55,532 nucleotides of DNA from a virus. A program made the translations under genes and the position numbers. The notes beneath the pieces are model-generated. The model did no database searches, was not told where the DNA came from, and saw nothing but the letters and a program-made list of their open reading frames with translations. The stretch covers positions 1 to 55,532 of the IMG/VR virus record IMGVR_UViG_3300015241_000005. One strand, written 5' to 3'. Below are positions 30,884 through 40,171 of the stretch, piece by piece; positions within the stretch are counted from its first letter, which is position 1, and every line of letters starts with the position of its first letter.

Positions 30884-30917
30884 AAAAAAGCCCCGATAAA
30901 TCAAAACTTACCGGAGC
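30884..30917 (-). terminator. Rho-independent terminator before the lysis cassette
   Basis: On the minus strand GCTCCGGTAA (30917-30908) pairs with TTATCGGGGC (30899-30890) with two wobble pairs and an 8-base loop, followed by TTTTTT. It separates the membrane-protein genes from the lysin genes, so lysis genes would depend on read-through or on their own promoter. Confidence 0.8.
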
Positions 30918-30968
30918 CGAAAGATATAATTGAATTGAGACAATAAACACAATCAAATTTTATGCCAA

Positions 30969-31343
30969 TTATGAGCCTAAACGTCTTATATTATTAAGCC
31001 GATCATTTTCCAGTTTTAGATTAGCATTTTCAAGCTTTAAATTTTTATTTTCCAATTCCAGATTTTCAATTCGGAGCATATATTCCTTTTCTTTCAATTG
31101 AAATTTCTTTTCCAGGTTCACAATTCTCAACTCATAATCTTCAGACATTTTACGAATATCCTTTTGCAGATTTTCATTTGATCTGGCTAAATAATTACCA
31201 GCTCTTTCAATAGCTTCAATTAAAGTATTTTCAGTTTGTTGCTTTTGCTTTTTATAGCCGCCTCCAAATACAAATACTAAGCTTGTTACTATTGCGCCAC
31301 CGGCAGCGGTTAATATTGAGTTGAGCAGGCTCTGTGATTCCAT
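30969..31343 (-). CDS. Membrane-anchored coiled-coil protein (124 aa)
   Basis: The start at 31343 gives an N-terminal membrane helix (ILTAAGGAIVTSLVFVFGGG) and a long coiled coil ending in repeated NLELENKNLKLENANLKLEN units. This layout resembles an inner-membrane spanin or a tail-associated envelope protein. It lies one base past the next gene's stop and just before the terminator. A lysis role is possible. Confidence 0.6.
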   Translation of the reverse strand: MESQSLLNSILTAAGGAIVTSLVFVFGGGYKKQKQQTENTLIEAIERAGNYLARSNENLQKDIRKMSEDYELRIVNLEKKFQLKEKEYMLRIENLELENKNLKLENANLKLENDRLNNIRRLGS

Positions 31344-31344
31344 T

Positions 31345-31692
31345 TTATATTTTAATATATAAATATATACAATAAATCGCCAATATGCTAAATGTGATTG
31401 CATATAATATTGTGAACCATAACGTATGCTCATAAATCCATCCTTTGGGTTGAAATACACAAATTTCTGTATATACACTTCTTACAATTAACGCGCCAAT
31501 AGTATAATTAAGTAATAGATCATCTATAGAGGTTGATTTTTGTCTACTTTTGCTTACAATTATATAGGCAGCAAAACATAATAGGTCTATTCCAATTCTG
31601 AATCCGAACCATCCAGTAGTATTATATGATTGAATAAAATAAATAACAATCCCTAAATTGTATATAAAACATATTAAACTTCGAAGTTTCAT
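31345..31692 (-). CDS. Multi-pass membrane protein (115 aa)
   Basis: Four hydrophobic segments are seen, including SLICFIYNLGIVIYFIQSY and FTILYAITFSILAIYCIYLY. It could be a second holin or a membrane remodelling factor; the family is not recognised. Placed between two lysis-type genes on the late strand. Confidence 0.6.
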   Translation of the reverse strand: MKLRSLICFIYNLGIVIYFIQSYNTTGWFGFRIGIDLLCFAAYIIVSKSRQKSTSIDDLLLNYTIGALIVRSVYTEICVFQPKGWIYEHTLWFTILYAITFSILAIYCIYLYIKI

Positions 31693-31694
31693 AA

Positions 31695-32201
31695 TTATGG
31701 AGTATGTGGTTTTGTTGGATCTCCGCCTACCGGATCACCAACTGGCGCCAGTTTATGAACAATTTGAGAATTAGCCAAAGCATTTTCAATCGGCAATATC
31801 TCTCCCTGATTATCAGCTAAAAACTTTTGAATCCAAGCGTTAAGCGTGGTTAATGTTCCGGCATATAAATTAGGATCAGAAGTTTTAAGTCCGGTTAGCC
31901 ATGCTAAAAAAGCTTGTTCAATTTCAGCCTGTGTTTTTCCATCTTCGATATTTGCAAGTTGTTGTTGAACTTTAGGGAATGCAAGTTTTAAGGCACCAAT
32001 TAGGCCCGTAGAAGATGGAATAATTAGTTCAATGATATTTTCTATGGCTTGCCCGGTTTCGCTTGCTTCAGCGGTCTTTAGTGCATTAACAAACCTATCC
32101 GCAATAGAGGCAATTTCTTTTAATGCATCATTTGATTTTGAAAAGATGCTTGCTATAGCATCCCAGATTTTCTGTAAAAAGCTTTCGTGTTCTGTTGACA
32201 T
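31695..32201 (-). CDS. Hypothetical late protein (168 aa)
   Basis: A helical protein with FLQKIWDAIASIFSKSNDAL at the start, a hydrophobic middle (ENIIELIIPSSTGLIGALKL), and a Pro/Gly/Asp-rich C-terminal tail. It recalls phage proteins annotated as phasin-like or late membrane-associated. It is in tandem with the membrane genes. Confidence 0.55.
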   Translation of the reverse strand: MSTEHESFLQKIWDAIASIFSKSNDALKEIASIADRFVNALKTAEASETGQAIENIIELIIPSSTGLIGALKLAFPKVQQQLANIEDGKTQAEIEQAFLAWLTGLKTSDPNLYAGTLTTLNAWIQKFLADNQGEILPIENALANSQIVHKLAPVGDPVGGDPTKPHTP

Positions 32202-32212
32202 TGTTTTTAAAT

Positions 32213-32383
32213 TTAATTATTGTTAATGATATCGTGATGTTTTTTATGGAGATTATAAAGGCTATCAGTTATCATGCCTTGTTTATTGGCCCATTCCATA
32301 TTATGCAAAGCAGTTAAAGCTTGTCTTTTTGAATAACAGGAACAGAATAAAAATAATGCTAAAATAATGATTAAATTTTTCAT
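32213..32383 (-). CDS. Small lipoprotein (56 aa), possible outer-membrane spanin
   Basis: MKNLIIILALFLFCSCYSKR is a lipoprotein signal with a cysteine lipobox (LFLFC or FCSC). The mature part is short, charged and His/Asn-rich. An outer-membrane spanin has this build, and a membrane-anchored coiled-coil protein lies nearby at 30969, so the two might span the envelope together. The stop of the upstream gene overlaps its start as ATGA. Confidence 0.55.
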   Translation of the reverse strand: MKNLIIILALFLFCSCYSKRQALTALHNMEWANKQGMITDSLYNLHKKHHDIINNN

Positions 32384-32826
32384 AACGATACCTCAATTCC
32401 CTTTTGCCACGAAGACGTAGCAGTGCCGCTTGATAATAATTTAACATAATATCCAGATTTTACAAAACCAGTTAATGGGGCAGCCTCTATGTGTGTCATA
32501 TTGCTTAAAGATAATGCCCCAGTTACATTATTTATTAAAATAGCCTGTGTAGTCCATGTTACATTATCTGGCGATGTTTGTAGTTCTATTGAGCCACTTT
32601 GACCAGTTGTTAAGTTAAGTATGGCTGAAATTTGAACGGAATAACTAACCATTACATCACGATACATACTTAATTGGTAAGATGTATTCAATGATTTAGT
32701 TACAATAGTTGCGGTAGGTTGCCGATATTCAAATGCACAAAGCGACCAAATAACAATCATCATAAAAATTATTAATGATTTTGAGTATTCAGATAAATTT
32801 AATATTCCATTTACTGCTTTTTTCAT
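32380..32826 (-). CDS. Late protein with N-terminal membrane anchor (148 aa)
   Basis: Residues about 16-32 (SLIIFMMIVIWSLCAF) form a membrane helix; the rest is a beta-rich domain with SGSIELQTSPDNVTWTTQAI, like small discoidin- or fibre-type modules in Bacteroidota phages. It lies between fibre and lipoprotein genes. It may be a surface or virion-associated accessory protein. Confidence 0.55.
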   Translation of the reverse strand: MKKAVNGILNLSEYSKSLIIFMMIVIWSLCAFEYRQPTATIVTKSLNTSYQLSMYRDVMVSYSVQISAILNLTTGQSGSIELQTSPDNVTWTTQAILINNVTGALSLSNMTHIEAAPLTGFVKSGYYVKLLSSGTATSSWQKGIEVSL

Positions 32827-32835
32827 AATTTCATA

Positions 32836-34473
32836 TTATTGCGGCCTCCATACTGCACCATCACTATAATAATTTAGTGATTGGTTGGTAGTCACTAAAA
32901 CACCAGCACCAATAACACTTGTTGGAGTTACTGTGTTTACTGATGCATCTATTTTAGTCACATAAATTACATATCCAGTTAAAGACGCTGCCGATGGAAA
33001 AGTTATGGTAACATTTCCAGATGTAGCATCAACAGCCATTCTTAATACATTTGTTTTCCCTGCTATCCAATCAGTAGTTAAAATAGTATAATTAGCCGCT
33101 TGGTTTGCAACATTATCTGGCTTCACACGATCAACATAGGCCGTAGTAGATATTTTAGTGCTATTATCGTATTGTGCTTGTGATGTCGTTGTGGGCGAAC
33201 CTGATATGTTAGGATTTGTTGACCATGAAGGCAATACTCCTATGCCGCCAGAGGTTAATACAGCTCCCGTAGCTATATCTGCAATCTTTGATAAGACATT
33301 AGAGGTTGTTGTTACGTGTAAGTCTCCTACAGCATCGCTACCTATGCTCATAGTCACACCGCCTAATGTATTTGTTGATGAAGTAATAGTTTTATTGGTT
33401 AATGTTTGCGTTGTTGCGGTGCCTACTAAGGTAGCGGTTGCACTCGGTAACGTATAAACAGCATCAGCGATGTTGGCAGTTGCATCAAAAGTATATGCAA
33501 ATCCATTACTACCTATCCATGAGGGACGTGCAGATGCATCGAAATAGCTTTTTAGTGACCCAGAAGCGGGTGTACTTGGTTTCGAACTTTGCGCTACTCC
33601 TAAAATAAATCCCAATCCTCCGGTTTGTATTAATGATATAGCACCCCCCACTGTTACAACTCCGATTCTATCTATGCTGAATTTACTCACTGATCCGACC
33701 TGAAAATCAGCTAATAATTGACTACCCGAGCCTATCGATGTTTCTGTCCTATTAATTTTAAAATCAGTAGCTCCAGCAGTGCTCGTTTGGGTATAGGTGG
33801 GTGTTATATTGACCCCGACAAAAACACCCGAGCTATTCGAGACAGCTAAGGCGGCCATAGCAATAGCCGTACCCGCTGATGTGAATGGGCGGTTGTTTAT
33901 GCCAATACCAACATTCGTTCCTGTACTGGTTAGTCCACTCGCTATGAATGAACCCCCGGTAGAAGTTATGTTGCCAGAGAACGAAGCTGAATTATTGCTT
34001 GTAAGAGCACCTGTTAACGCACCGCCTGTTAATTGAAGATATCGGGCATCCCCAGTAGAATTAAAATCGGTTATACCATACCCCGATATGGTTGTAGGCT
34101 TTGTACCTATTTGGGCAAATGTATAGTCGTTGGATGCAGCAACTACGGCCCCGGTTCTACTAAATACTGAACTCACTGACCCACCACCTCCTGCTACTGC
34201 CGCTACTACATAGGCAGTACTCGCAGCTTGTGTGGTATTTGTGCCCGGCGAGGCAGTAGGTACCGTTGGTACTCCTATAAATGCGGGACTTGCCAAAGAC
34301 GCAAAAATTAAAGCAGCGCTATCTTTATCTAAAACTAAATGCCGGGTTCCCCCATTCCATAATCGATATGTTAATGATGGCACACTCAATCTTGGCATAA
34401 GTTCAAACCCTGATATTTGTGCCTTACTAAATAGCGACAAAAGTAACAAAGGAATTATTAATAATTTTTTCAT
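32836..34473 (-). CDS. Tail-fibre-like protein with signal peptide (545 aa)
   Basis: The first 19 residues, MKKLLIIPLLLLSLFSKAQ, are a typical Sec signal peptide. The rest is fibre-like: SPAFIGVPTVPTASPGTNTT followed by AASTAYV, GITDFNSTGDARYLQLTGGALTG-type repeats, and a long Ser/Thr/Gly-rich beta region. It overlaps the esterase gene by one base and probably serves in host adsorption. The export signal on a presumed virion protein is odd. Confidence 0.7.
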   Translation of the reverse strand: MKKLLIIPLLLLSLFSKAQISGFELMPRLSVPSLTYRLWNGGTRHLVLDKDSAALIFASLASPAFIGVPTVPTASPGTNTTQAASTAYVVAAVAGGGGSVSSVFSRTGAVVAASNDYTFAQIGTKPTTISGYGITDFNSTGDARYLQLTGGALTGALTSNNSASFSGNITSTGGSFIASGLTSTGTNVGIGINNRPFTSAGTAIAMAALAVSNSSGVFVGVNITPTYTQTSTAGATDFKINRTETSIGSGSQLLADFQVGSVSKFSIDRIGVVTVGGAISLIQTGGLGFILGVAQSSKPSTPASGSLKSYFDASARPSWIGSNGFAYTFDATANIADAVYTLPSATATLVGTATTQTLTNKTITSSTNTLGGVTMSIGSDAVGDLHVTTTSNVLSKIADIATGAVLTSGGIGVLPSWSTNPNISGSPTTTSQAQYDNSTKISTTAYVDRVKPDNVANQAANYTILTTDWIAGKTNVLRMAVDATSGNVTITFPSAASLTGYVIYVTKIDASVNTVTPTSVIGAGVLVTTNQSLNYYSDGAVWRPQ

Positions 34474-35588
34474 TACGATAGTTTATTTAAGGTAGTAATG
34501 AATGCCAATCCAGGTGTAGATGCCAAATAAGGAACTATGCAGTTATTGAAAATAGCCAGATTACCAATGTCTGAAGGGTGAATGCGCGAACCTGCTGTAT
34601 CTGTAGACATATAATTGGTAGAATTGGTTCTGTCAAAAGAGCCCGTTCCTAAATCAATCCCAAATACAACATTTGGTTTTATAGAAGCGCTCGCTGTGAT
34701 AATTTCTGCTATTGCTGCCCTATATTGCACATTCAAAGCCTCTGTAGTGTTATTCTCATTTAATGTAGGCGCAAGTAATAAAATAGGAGCATTACTTTCA
34801 TTGTAAAACAATAAGTCTACAATTTCATTAATATTAGCTTTATAAGCAGCTTTTGAATTACCTATAATTGCAGAATCATTAGCCCCCAAAGCTATTACAT
34901 ATAAATTTGTTTTACTATCTAAATAAGTTCCGTTTCTAAAATAGGGCATATGGTCGTTGGTTGAAGAACCTGAAACTGACCTATTTGTTGGTATTGAAAT
35001 ACTTACGCCTTGTTTTCTGAGTTGATTTTTCATCAACTGGATATACATATTTTCAATTCTGGTCCCCGATGATCCATTATTTATGGAATCACCAACCATT
35101 TTAGTACGTATTTTGGTATTCTTAATAACCTCATCCTGCATGGTATATCCAGTATAATAAGCTGTTATAGCTGCATCGGTTGTTGCTGCATCTAACCATT
35201 TATAAGTATATATACCAATGGTATCTGCATTTCTAACTACCAATCCTATTTTAATATAAAAAGATTGATTTGCTGCAATTACAATAAATTGATTAAACTG
35301 CGGGAAATTGTTAGTTGCTGTCTGTAATGAAATCCTGAGCAATAGGGATATATTTGAGGTTATCCAAATCCCTCCAACATAATTAGAATATGGAAATGAT
35401 GGGGATAAAACAGAAAACCTATATCCCGATACTGTATTTGCATCTACAGTTGCTTTAGTTATTGTTGTTGCTACAGCAACAGGTTGTAGACCACTTCTTA
35501 TGATTGAATAGTCTGACATCGATTGATTTAATTCTGATTTAAATATATCCCCATCTGGATTATTTACTGCTAATGCTGCTAATGCCAT
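34473..35588 (-). CDS. SGNH-family esterase, tail-associated
   Basis: A 371-residue protein with an N-terminal beta region of about 150 residues and an SGNH hydrolase domain: block I GDSINNG with Ser168, block III GAND (235-238), and a C-terminal RIHPSD with His337. In block V a Ser stands where Asp-x-x-His is usual. Phage-tail SGNH domains remove acetyl groups from surface polysaccharide. Its place between two fibre genes supports a receptor-processing role. Confidence 0.75.
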   Translation of the reverse strand: MALAALAVNNPDGDIFKSELNQSMSDYSIIRSGLQPVAVATTITKATVDANTVSGYRFSVLSPSFPYSNYVGGIWITSNISLLLRISLQTATNNFPQFNQFIVIAANQSFYIKIGLVVRNADTIGIYTYKWLDAATTDAAITAYYTGYTMQDEVIKNTKIRTKMVGDSINNGSSGTRIENMYIQLMKNQLRKQGVSISIPTNRSVSGSSTNDHMPYFRNGTYLDSKTNLYVIALGANDSAIIGNSKAAYKANINEIVDLLFYNESNAPILLLAPTLNENNTTEALNVQYRAAIAEIITASASIKPNVVFGIDLGTGSFDRTNSTNYMSTDTAGSRIHPSDIGNLAIFNNCIVPYLASTPGLAFITTLNKLS

Positions 35589-35591
35589 GAT

Positions 35592-37268
35592 TTAATTTGC
35601 TTGTTGAGGTACGTTTCTAATTAATATTCCATTATAAAATAAATACTCTGTTGGATTTCCACCACCATTGACTTCATCAGCCTTTACATAAAATATCTTA
35701 TATGCTGATCCGGATAACTGTGAAGCCATTTCCGAATAACTATTTACAGTTATGAGTTGAGTGCTTCCGCCTCCCGATGATATCCCTGAAATGCCTCGAT
35801 ATCTTATTTTTATATATTCTCCTGTATTTATATTATCTTGAAATACTACAACACCTGTTGTAGTATTTACTGTTACTTGATTACCAATAGGCGTTCCTGA
35901 TGTTACGAAGTATTCTATTCCATCGCGCCAAACGCCGTCTATATATTTATTAACAATATTAGCACTTGTAAACGTGGCGCTCGTTCCGTTCCCCGAATTA
36001 TATGTAATACTGCCTGGGGAAAGTTGTCCTATGAGTTGATGCAGCAATGCCGTAGAGGCTAATTTTGTAGTACTATCAGTTTGTAACTCGGTTACCCCCG
36101 ATATAGATCCATTAATTAAGCCCGGAGCAGTTCCCGTAAATTTAAATGCATATCCTTTATCCGAATTAATATCTGTTCTAAAACTCGCATAATCTGTAGC
36201 CGTTGTTATGGTATGCTTATCCCAAAATGCAGATGTCTGTCCGGTCGATAACCCTGTTTGATTTATATTACCTTCTACATTTATAGTAGCATATTTTACT
36301 TGATTTGTATCTGAAACTATTAAAGAATCCTTAAGCTTTAATAATGCTGTTATTTTCCCATTTATAAATCGTCTTTGACTTGTATCTGATCCGGGAGCGG
36401 CTGGCAGAAGTGCTACAGAATATAATAGGTTAGATCCCGATGGTGCTGTAATTAATATGGGTTGTGTATTATTAAATCGACTAATTCTATTTATATTTAA
36501 ACCGCCTGCGTGTAAGGAGGCTACGCCGCTGAATCCAATTAATGCAGAAAAATTTACATTCCCTTTAACAGTTTGCGTTGGCCCATTTAAATGCAATAAC
36601 TTCGCGAATGCAGCTGCAGTATCCGCAATGTTAACTTTTTTTCCCATAAGGCTATCCACATATCCCCAATTAGGTATCCATAAAGAATCAAGATGGCCTA
36701 CTGCTGAATAACTTCCCCCATATGAGACTCCTTTATTACCTTTACTGTCTTTTAAAATAATCGAATTTGTAGTATAACCAATCGATGCATTATCTCCAAA
36801 AGAAATAAATTGATCATTATTTGTATTGTTTTGTAATCCAAAAAGTGTCCTGGATGGTGTTATTGCAAAACCAGCAGCAAAGTTATTAGCAGTATTACTT
36901 AAAGTCACACCAAATGCTGAACCATTAATTAGCATTTGTGAAACAGTATTAATAGAGTTATCTGTTAAGGAAAAAATAACTGCTTTTTGATCGCCAGAAA
37001 ATATAGTGAATGGGTTGGTTAATAGGCCTCCCCAATCAATGGTTCCTGAATTATTGGTTAATCCATTACCTGGTATAAGCCTATATTTTGCTAAACTATC
37101 ATCTAAACTATAAAGTGTATTCGATCCCCATAACCATCTTATCTGTTTAGCCCCAGAAAAAGATCTTGTCTGCGGGGTAACTGGCGGCGAACTCGACCAA
37201 GGCGTAGTCTGAGAAAAAGCTTGTATAGAAAAAAGTAAAACGCAAAATATCAAATAAATTCGTTTCAT
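35592..37268 (-). CDS. Tail-fibre-like protein with signal peptide (558 aa)
   Basis: The N-terminus MKRIYLIFCVLLFSIQAFSQ is a clear signal peptide with a Bacteroidota-like cleavage region. The body has Asn/Ser/Thr-rich beta repeats, an internal TDSTTKLASTALLHQLIGQL segment similar to the fibre module, and a C-terminal region ending PTEYLFYNGILIRNVPQ. It follows the baseplate spike and precedes the esterase. Probably part of the adsorption apparatus. Confidence 0.65.
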   Translation of the reverse strand: MKRIYLIFCVLLFSIQAFSQTTPWSSSPPVTPQTRSFSGAKQIRWLWGSNTLYSLDDSLAKYRLIPGNGLTNNSGTIDWGGLLTNPFTIFSGDQKAVIFSLTDNSINTVSQMLINGSAFGVTLSNTANNFAAGFAITPSRTLFGLQNNTNNDQFISFGDNASIGYTTNSIILKDSKGNKGVSYGGSYSAVGHLDSLWIPNWGYVDSLMGKKVNIADTAAAFAKLLHLNGPTQTVKGNVNFSALIGFSGVASLHAGGLNINRISRFNNTQPILITAPSGSNLLYSVALLPAAPGSDTSQRRFINGKITALLKLKDSLIVSDTNQVKYATINVEGNINQTGLSTGQTSAFWDKHTITTATDYASFRTDINSDKGYAFKFTGTAPGLINGSISGVTELQTDSTTKLASTALLHQLIGQLSPGSITYNSGNGTSATFTSANIVNKYIDGVWRDGIEYFVTSGTPIGNQVTVNTTTGVVVFQDNINTGEYIKIRYRGISGISSGGGSTQLITVNSYSEMASQLSGSAYKIFYVKADEVNGGGNPTEYLFYNGILIRNVPQQAN

Positions 37269-37286
37269 AATGCTAAAGATAATTAT

Positions 37287-37796
37287 TTATAATGTTTTTA
37301 TTTCATTAATTTTTGCGCTTGTTATATTTAAACTTATATCACCCGGAGTATATGCGCCACCCACAGCAGCAATCGCAGCAGCAATCGCAATTAATTGGTC
37401 TTGCATTTTTACAATTTGAGCCTGCAATCCGGCATTAAGAGCAGCATACCTAACCGCGTTATCCGCGTTACCACCTATCTCATAGGTACCATCCGCTTTC
37501 ATCCAGGTGTAAAAAACTTGTGAATAAGTTTTACCATCGGGATTAAGTTTCATTGCAAACATGCGCTTTTCTCCAGGGGCGGCAAGCAAATTTATATTAA
37601 GGCATCCTATTATTATCGGCTGTTCATCTGATTCAGTCTCGGCATAGATCACGTCCATACCTTTAAGTGGTACACTATCGTCTCCAAAAGGCGATATCTG
37701 TTCCGCTGTGGATGCCCCATTTATCGTAAAAGCTTTAACCAGGCGCTGCCCAATTGAATTTAAGGTGCTATCAAAAAATTTACCTAATGTGATCAT
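37287..37796 (-). CDS. Baseplate spike protein (Mu gp45/P2 gpV-like)
   Basis: A 169-residue protein with an OB-type start (AEQISPFGDDSVPLKGMDVI, then IIIGCLN and GEKRMFAM), as in gpV/gp45 spikes, followed by a Gln/Ala-rich helical part and a short beta tip. It is ATGA-coupled to the hub gene. It forms the membrane-piercing tip of the tail. Confidence 0.75.
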   Translation of the reverse strand: MITLGKFFDSTLNSIGQRLVKAFTINGASTAEQISPFGDDSVPLKGMDVIYAETESDEQPIIIGCLNINLLAAPGEKRMFAMKLNPDGKTYSQVFYTWMKADGTYEIGGNADNAVRYAALNAGLQAQIVKMQDQLIAIAAAIAAVGGAYTPGDISLNITSAKINEIKTL

Positions 37797-38887
37797 CCGA
37801 ATATATTTTGAGGCTCATCGCCAGTAAATGTTTCTGCCAATACTAATACCCCTGTCATGGTTTTACGTTCTGAGCTTTGTTGTATCACCGTGCTTTCCAA
37901 TACCATACGGGCGGTATTATTTATGAATATTTCCGGATTAAGCACTTCTATGATATCACCCACACTTATCTTTTCCCAATGATCAAGCGCGAATAAAACC
38001 CTGATATTTTTAAGTTCTGCGGCCCGCATATTAAGCGCGGCCCTGTTAGTATCGTAAAATGACAGTTTTGTTAAACGTCGAACCAGAGGGCGGTAAGCCA
38101 AGACCAAAGGATTTTTAACAGTATTAATTGATTCTATCTTAAAGATTCTACCCTGCCCATTCGATTCTGCATCAGGATTTGTTATTTGGCCATTATCCTC
38201 TTCGCCTTCAAATGAATTTTCACCTTTACTTCGGGAGGGTTGCCTGAGGCAAGTAATATCACTATGTATCTTGGTACCATCTATAGCTAACTCCATTTCG
38301 AGAGTATTCTCGCCGGTAAGCGTAAGTTTAGTCGGCGCGGAAATATCGGGTCTGAACAAAATCACATTACCGTGGATATCGTGACTGATCACAACATTCT
38401 TTTGATTAGCTACTTTACATAAATAATCTTTTATAGTTTCATCAACTTTAGCTACTGTCTTGGCGATTAACTGCAATGATTCTTTTGCCACAACGGGATA
38501 AGTAATCGCATTCAAATGGAAAGGAGTAATTAGCCGGGCCACAATCTGCGCTAAGGTTCTATTATTGCTTTCGAGAGGGTATAGTGAATACGGAATTTGA
38601 CAATCATCCAAAACGCCAGGTAAGCTATACCCTGATATCTGTACAAGATTATTTTCTTTAGAAGATTTAAAACTATGGTGAGTGATAGTTCCAGTCATGA
38701 TCAAGCCATCATCATGAAAAAATTCTATTTTATAATAACTGAGCGGTTTAAAAAGTACTTTATGATCAGGATTATTTTGATCATAGAAAGCTGTAAAAGT
38801 AAAAACGCTGGCAATCGTATCCAGGGTCGTACTGATTACGACAGCATTAAAATAATTATAAAATTTATCGTTTACTTTAATGGTCAT
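37793..38887 (-). CDS. Baseplate hub protein (Mu gp44/P2 gpD-like)
   Basis: A 364-residue protein starting MTIKVNDKFYNYFNAVVIST, with YKIEFFHDDGLIMTGTITHH, a LysM-like middle and a C-terminal WEKISVGDIIEVLNPEIFI domain. The order N (38884), P (37793), gp45 (37287) is that of Mu. It forms the central trimer above the spike. Confidence 0.8.
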   Translation of the reverse strand: MTIKVNDKFYNYFNAVVISTTLDTIASVFTFTAFYDQNNPDHKVLFKPLSYYKIEFFHDDGLIMTGTITHHSFKSSKENNLVQISGYSLPGVLDDCQIPYSLYPLESNNRTLAQIVARLITPFHLNAITYPVVAKESLQLIAKTVAKVDETIKDYLCKVANQKNVVISHDIHGNVILFRPDISAPTKLTLTGENTLEMELAIDGTKIHSDITCLRQPSRSKGENSFEGEEDNGQITNPDAESNGQGRIFKIESINTVKNPLVLAYRPLVRRLTKLSFYDTNRAALNMRAAELKNIRVLFALDHWEKISVGDIIEVLNPEIFINNTARMVLESTVIQQSSERKTMTGVLVLAETFTGDEPQNIFG

Positions 38888-40113
38888 ATGTAATATTTTA
38901 TCTGTGTTCCCTTTGGCACCAAAAATACGCTACTATTTTTCAGATTATTAATTGTTCGAAACGTTTCGATATTTGCATCGGCAACATCCAGACCCATATA
39001 TTTATGTGTCAGCACTACTAATTGCGCATCTACAGTAAGCAATACCAATCGTTCTACTTTTGCGTTAAATGCTACTGTATTTAAATTATAAAGTGCTTGC
39101 AATACAACATCCTGCAAAGCGGTTTGAGTTTCTTGGCTGGCACTGAAGGAGTTATTGATATCACCAATCTCTACATAAGAGACATCAAGAATAATGAGAT
39201 AATCTGCATACATATCTTGCAAATTATTTGCTACAGCTACGACCTGATCCCGGGTAATATAATCACCCGGAAGTGGAGTTGTTATAGCCTGAGCCAAAGA
39301 ACATACAGAGATACCGGCAATTGTCTCAAAGAAAGCTTTATTATTTTTTGTATTAGCATCAGTTAATAGTCTAACCGCGCTGTTATAAATGGCTCCGATC
39401 ATTTGAATACGCAAACCTACGGAGAGCTCAAATTTAGATGGTTGCAATATTACATTGTGCACAGCTGTAATAGCATCAACCGGGGCCAGTATCAAATTGT
39501 TAACCGTATCCATCATGGTATTCACATCAGTAATAAAACTGGTGTAATTTATCTGGTCAACTGATTTCTTGATAATAGCTGTAATATCAGTAGCAAAGTC
39601 TGTAGCCATTGAAACATCAGCTGGCTTCAAATTTACTTTGGAAGCATAATTAATAGGAGATATGGTGTGAAAGATAGTTTGTAGCTTAACTACCTGATCA
39701 GCTGTAGCAATAAATACTACTGGAAAAGTTGTCGTAATAGTTTCCCAAAAATCTATGGTTATCTCAGTAGCATTTAATTTAGCATCATTACGCCGGATAC
39801 TGATAGGTTGCCCGGTAATGTCTCCATATTGAGGATGCCTTACTACCCAAGCCCGCGGGTCATTAGCTGACTTATCAAAAGCATCTGCAGTTTCAATATT
39901 TTGCGCACCCTGGAAATAAAATATCAACTCGAACTTGCGGGCTCTAACTAATTTACGGGTAATAAGCGCCCCTGGCTGATCTATAAATTCAAAAGTTGCC
40001 GCGTTAAATTCTTTTATAGTTTCATAGTTGACTGGTAGGTCGGGGGTATATAGCTTACCGTCACCAGTCCGGATAGTAAAAATGGTATTTTCAACATTAT
40101 CTTGCCAGCCCAT
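38884..40113 (-). CDS. DNA circularisation/tail protein (Mu gpN-like)
   Basis: A 409-residue protein whose N-terminus MGWQDNVENTIFTIRTGDGK, then DQPGALITRKLVRARKFELI and WVVRHPQYGDITGQPISI, fits the DNA_circ_N family represented by Mu gpN. It is ATGA-coupled to the hub gene. In Mu this protein joins the tail tube to the baseplate. The remaining 280 residues are helical and variable. Confidence 0.75.
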   Translation of the reverse strand: MGWQDNVENTIFTIRTGDGKLYTPDLPVNYETIKEFNAATFEFIDQPGALITRKLVRARKFELIFYFQGAQNIETADAFDKSANDPRAWVVRHPQYGDITGQPISIRRNDAKLNATEITIDFWETITTTFPVVFIATADQVVKLQTIFHTISPINYASKVNLKPADVSMATDFATDITAIIKKSVDQINYTSFITDVNTMMDTVNNLILAPVDAITAVHNVILQPSKFELSVGLRIQMIGAIYNSAVRLLTDANTKNNKAFFETIAGISVCSLAQAITTPLPGDYITRDQVVAVANNLQDMYADYLIILDVSYVEIGDINNSFSASQETQTALQDVVLQALYNLNTVAFNAKVERLVLLTVDAQLVVLTHKYMGLDVADANIETFRTINNLKNSSVFLVPKGTQIKYYI

Positions 40114-40171
40114 AATTTAATTGAATCTTATACAATTATAAGTATAATAAATGCTAATGCGATTACCTTTC

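Noticed and set aside
33158-34036. Plus-strand frames opposite the fibre gene
   Set aside because: They are side effects of the repetitive Thr/Ser/Gly coding sequence on the other strand.
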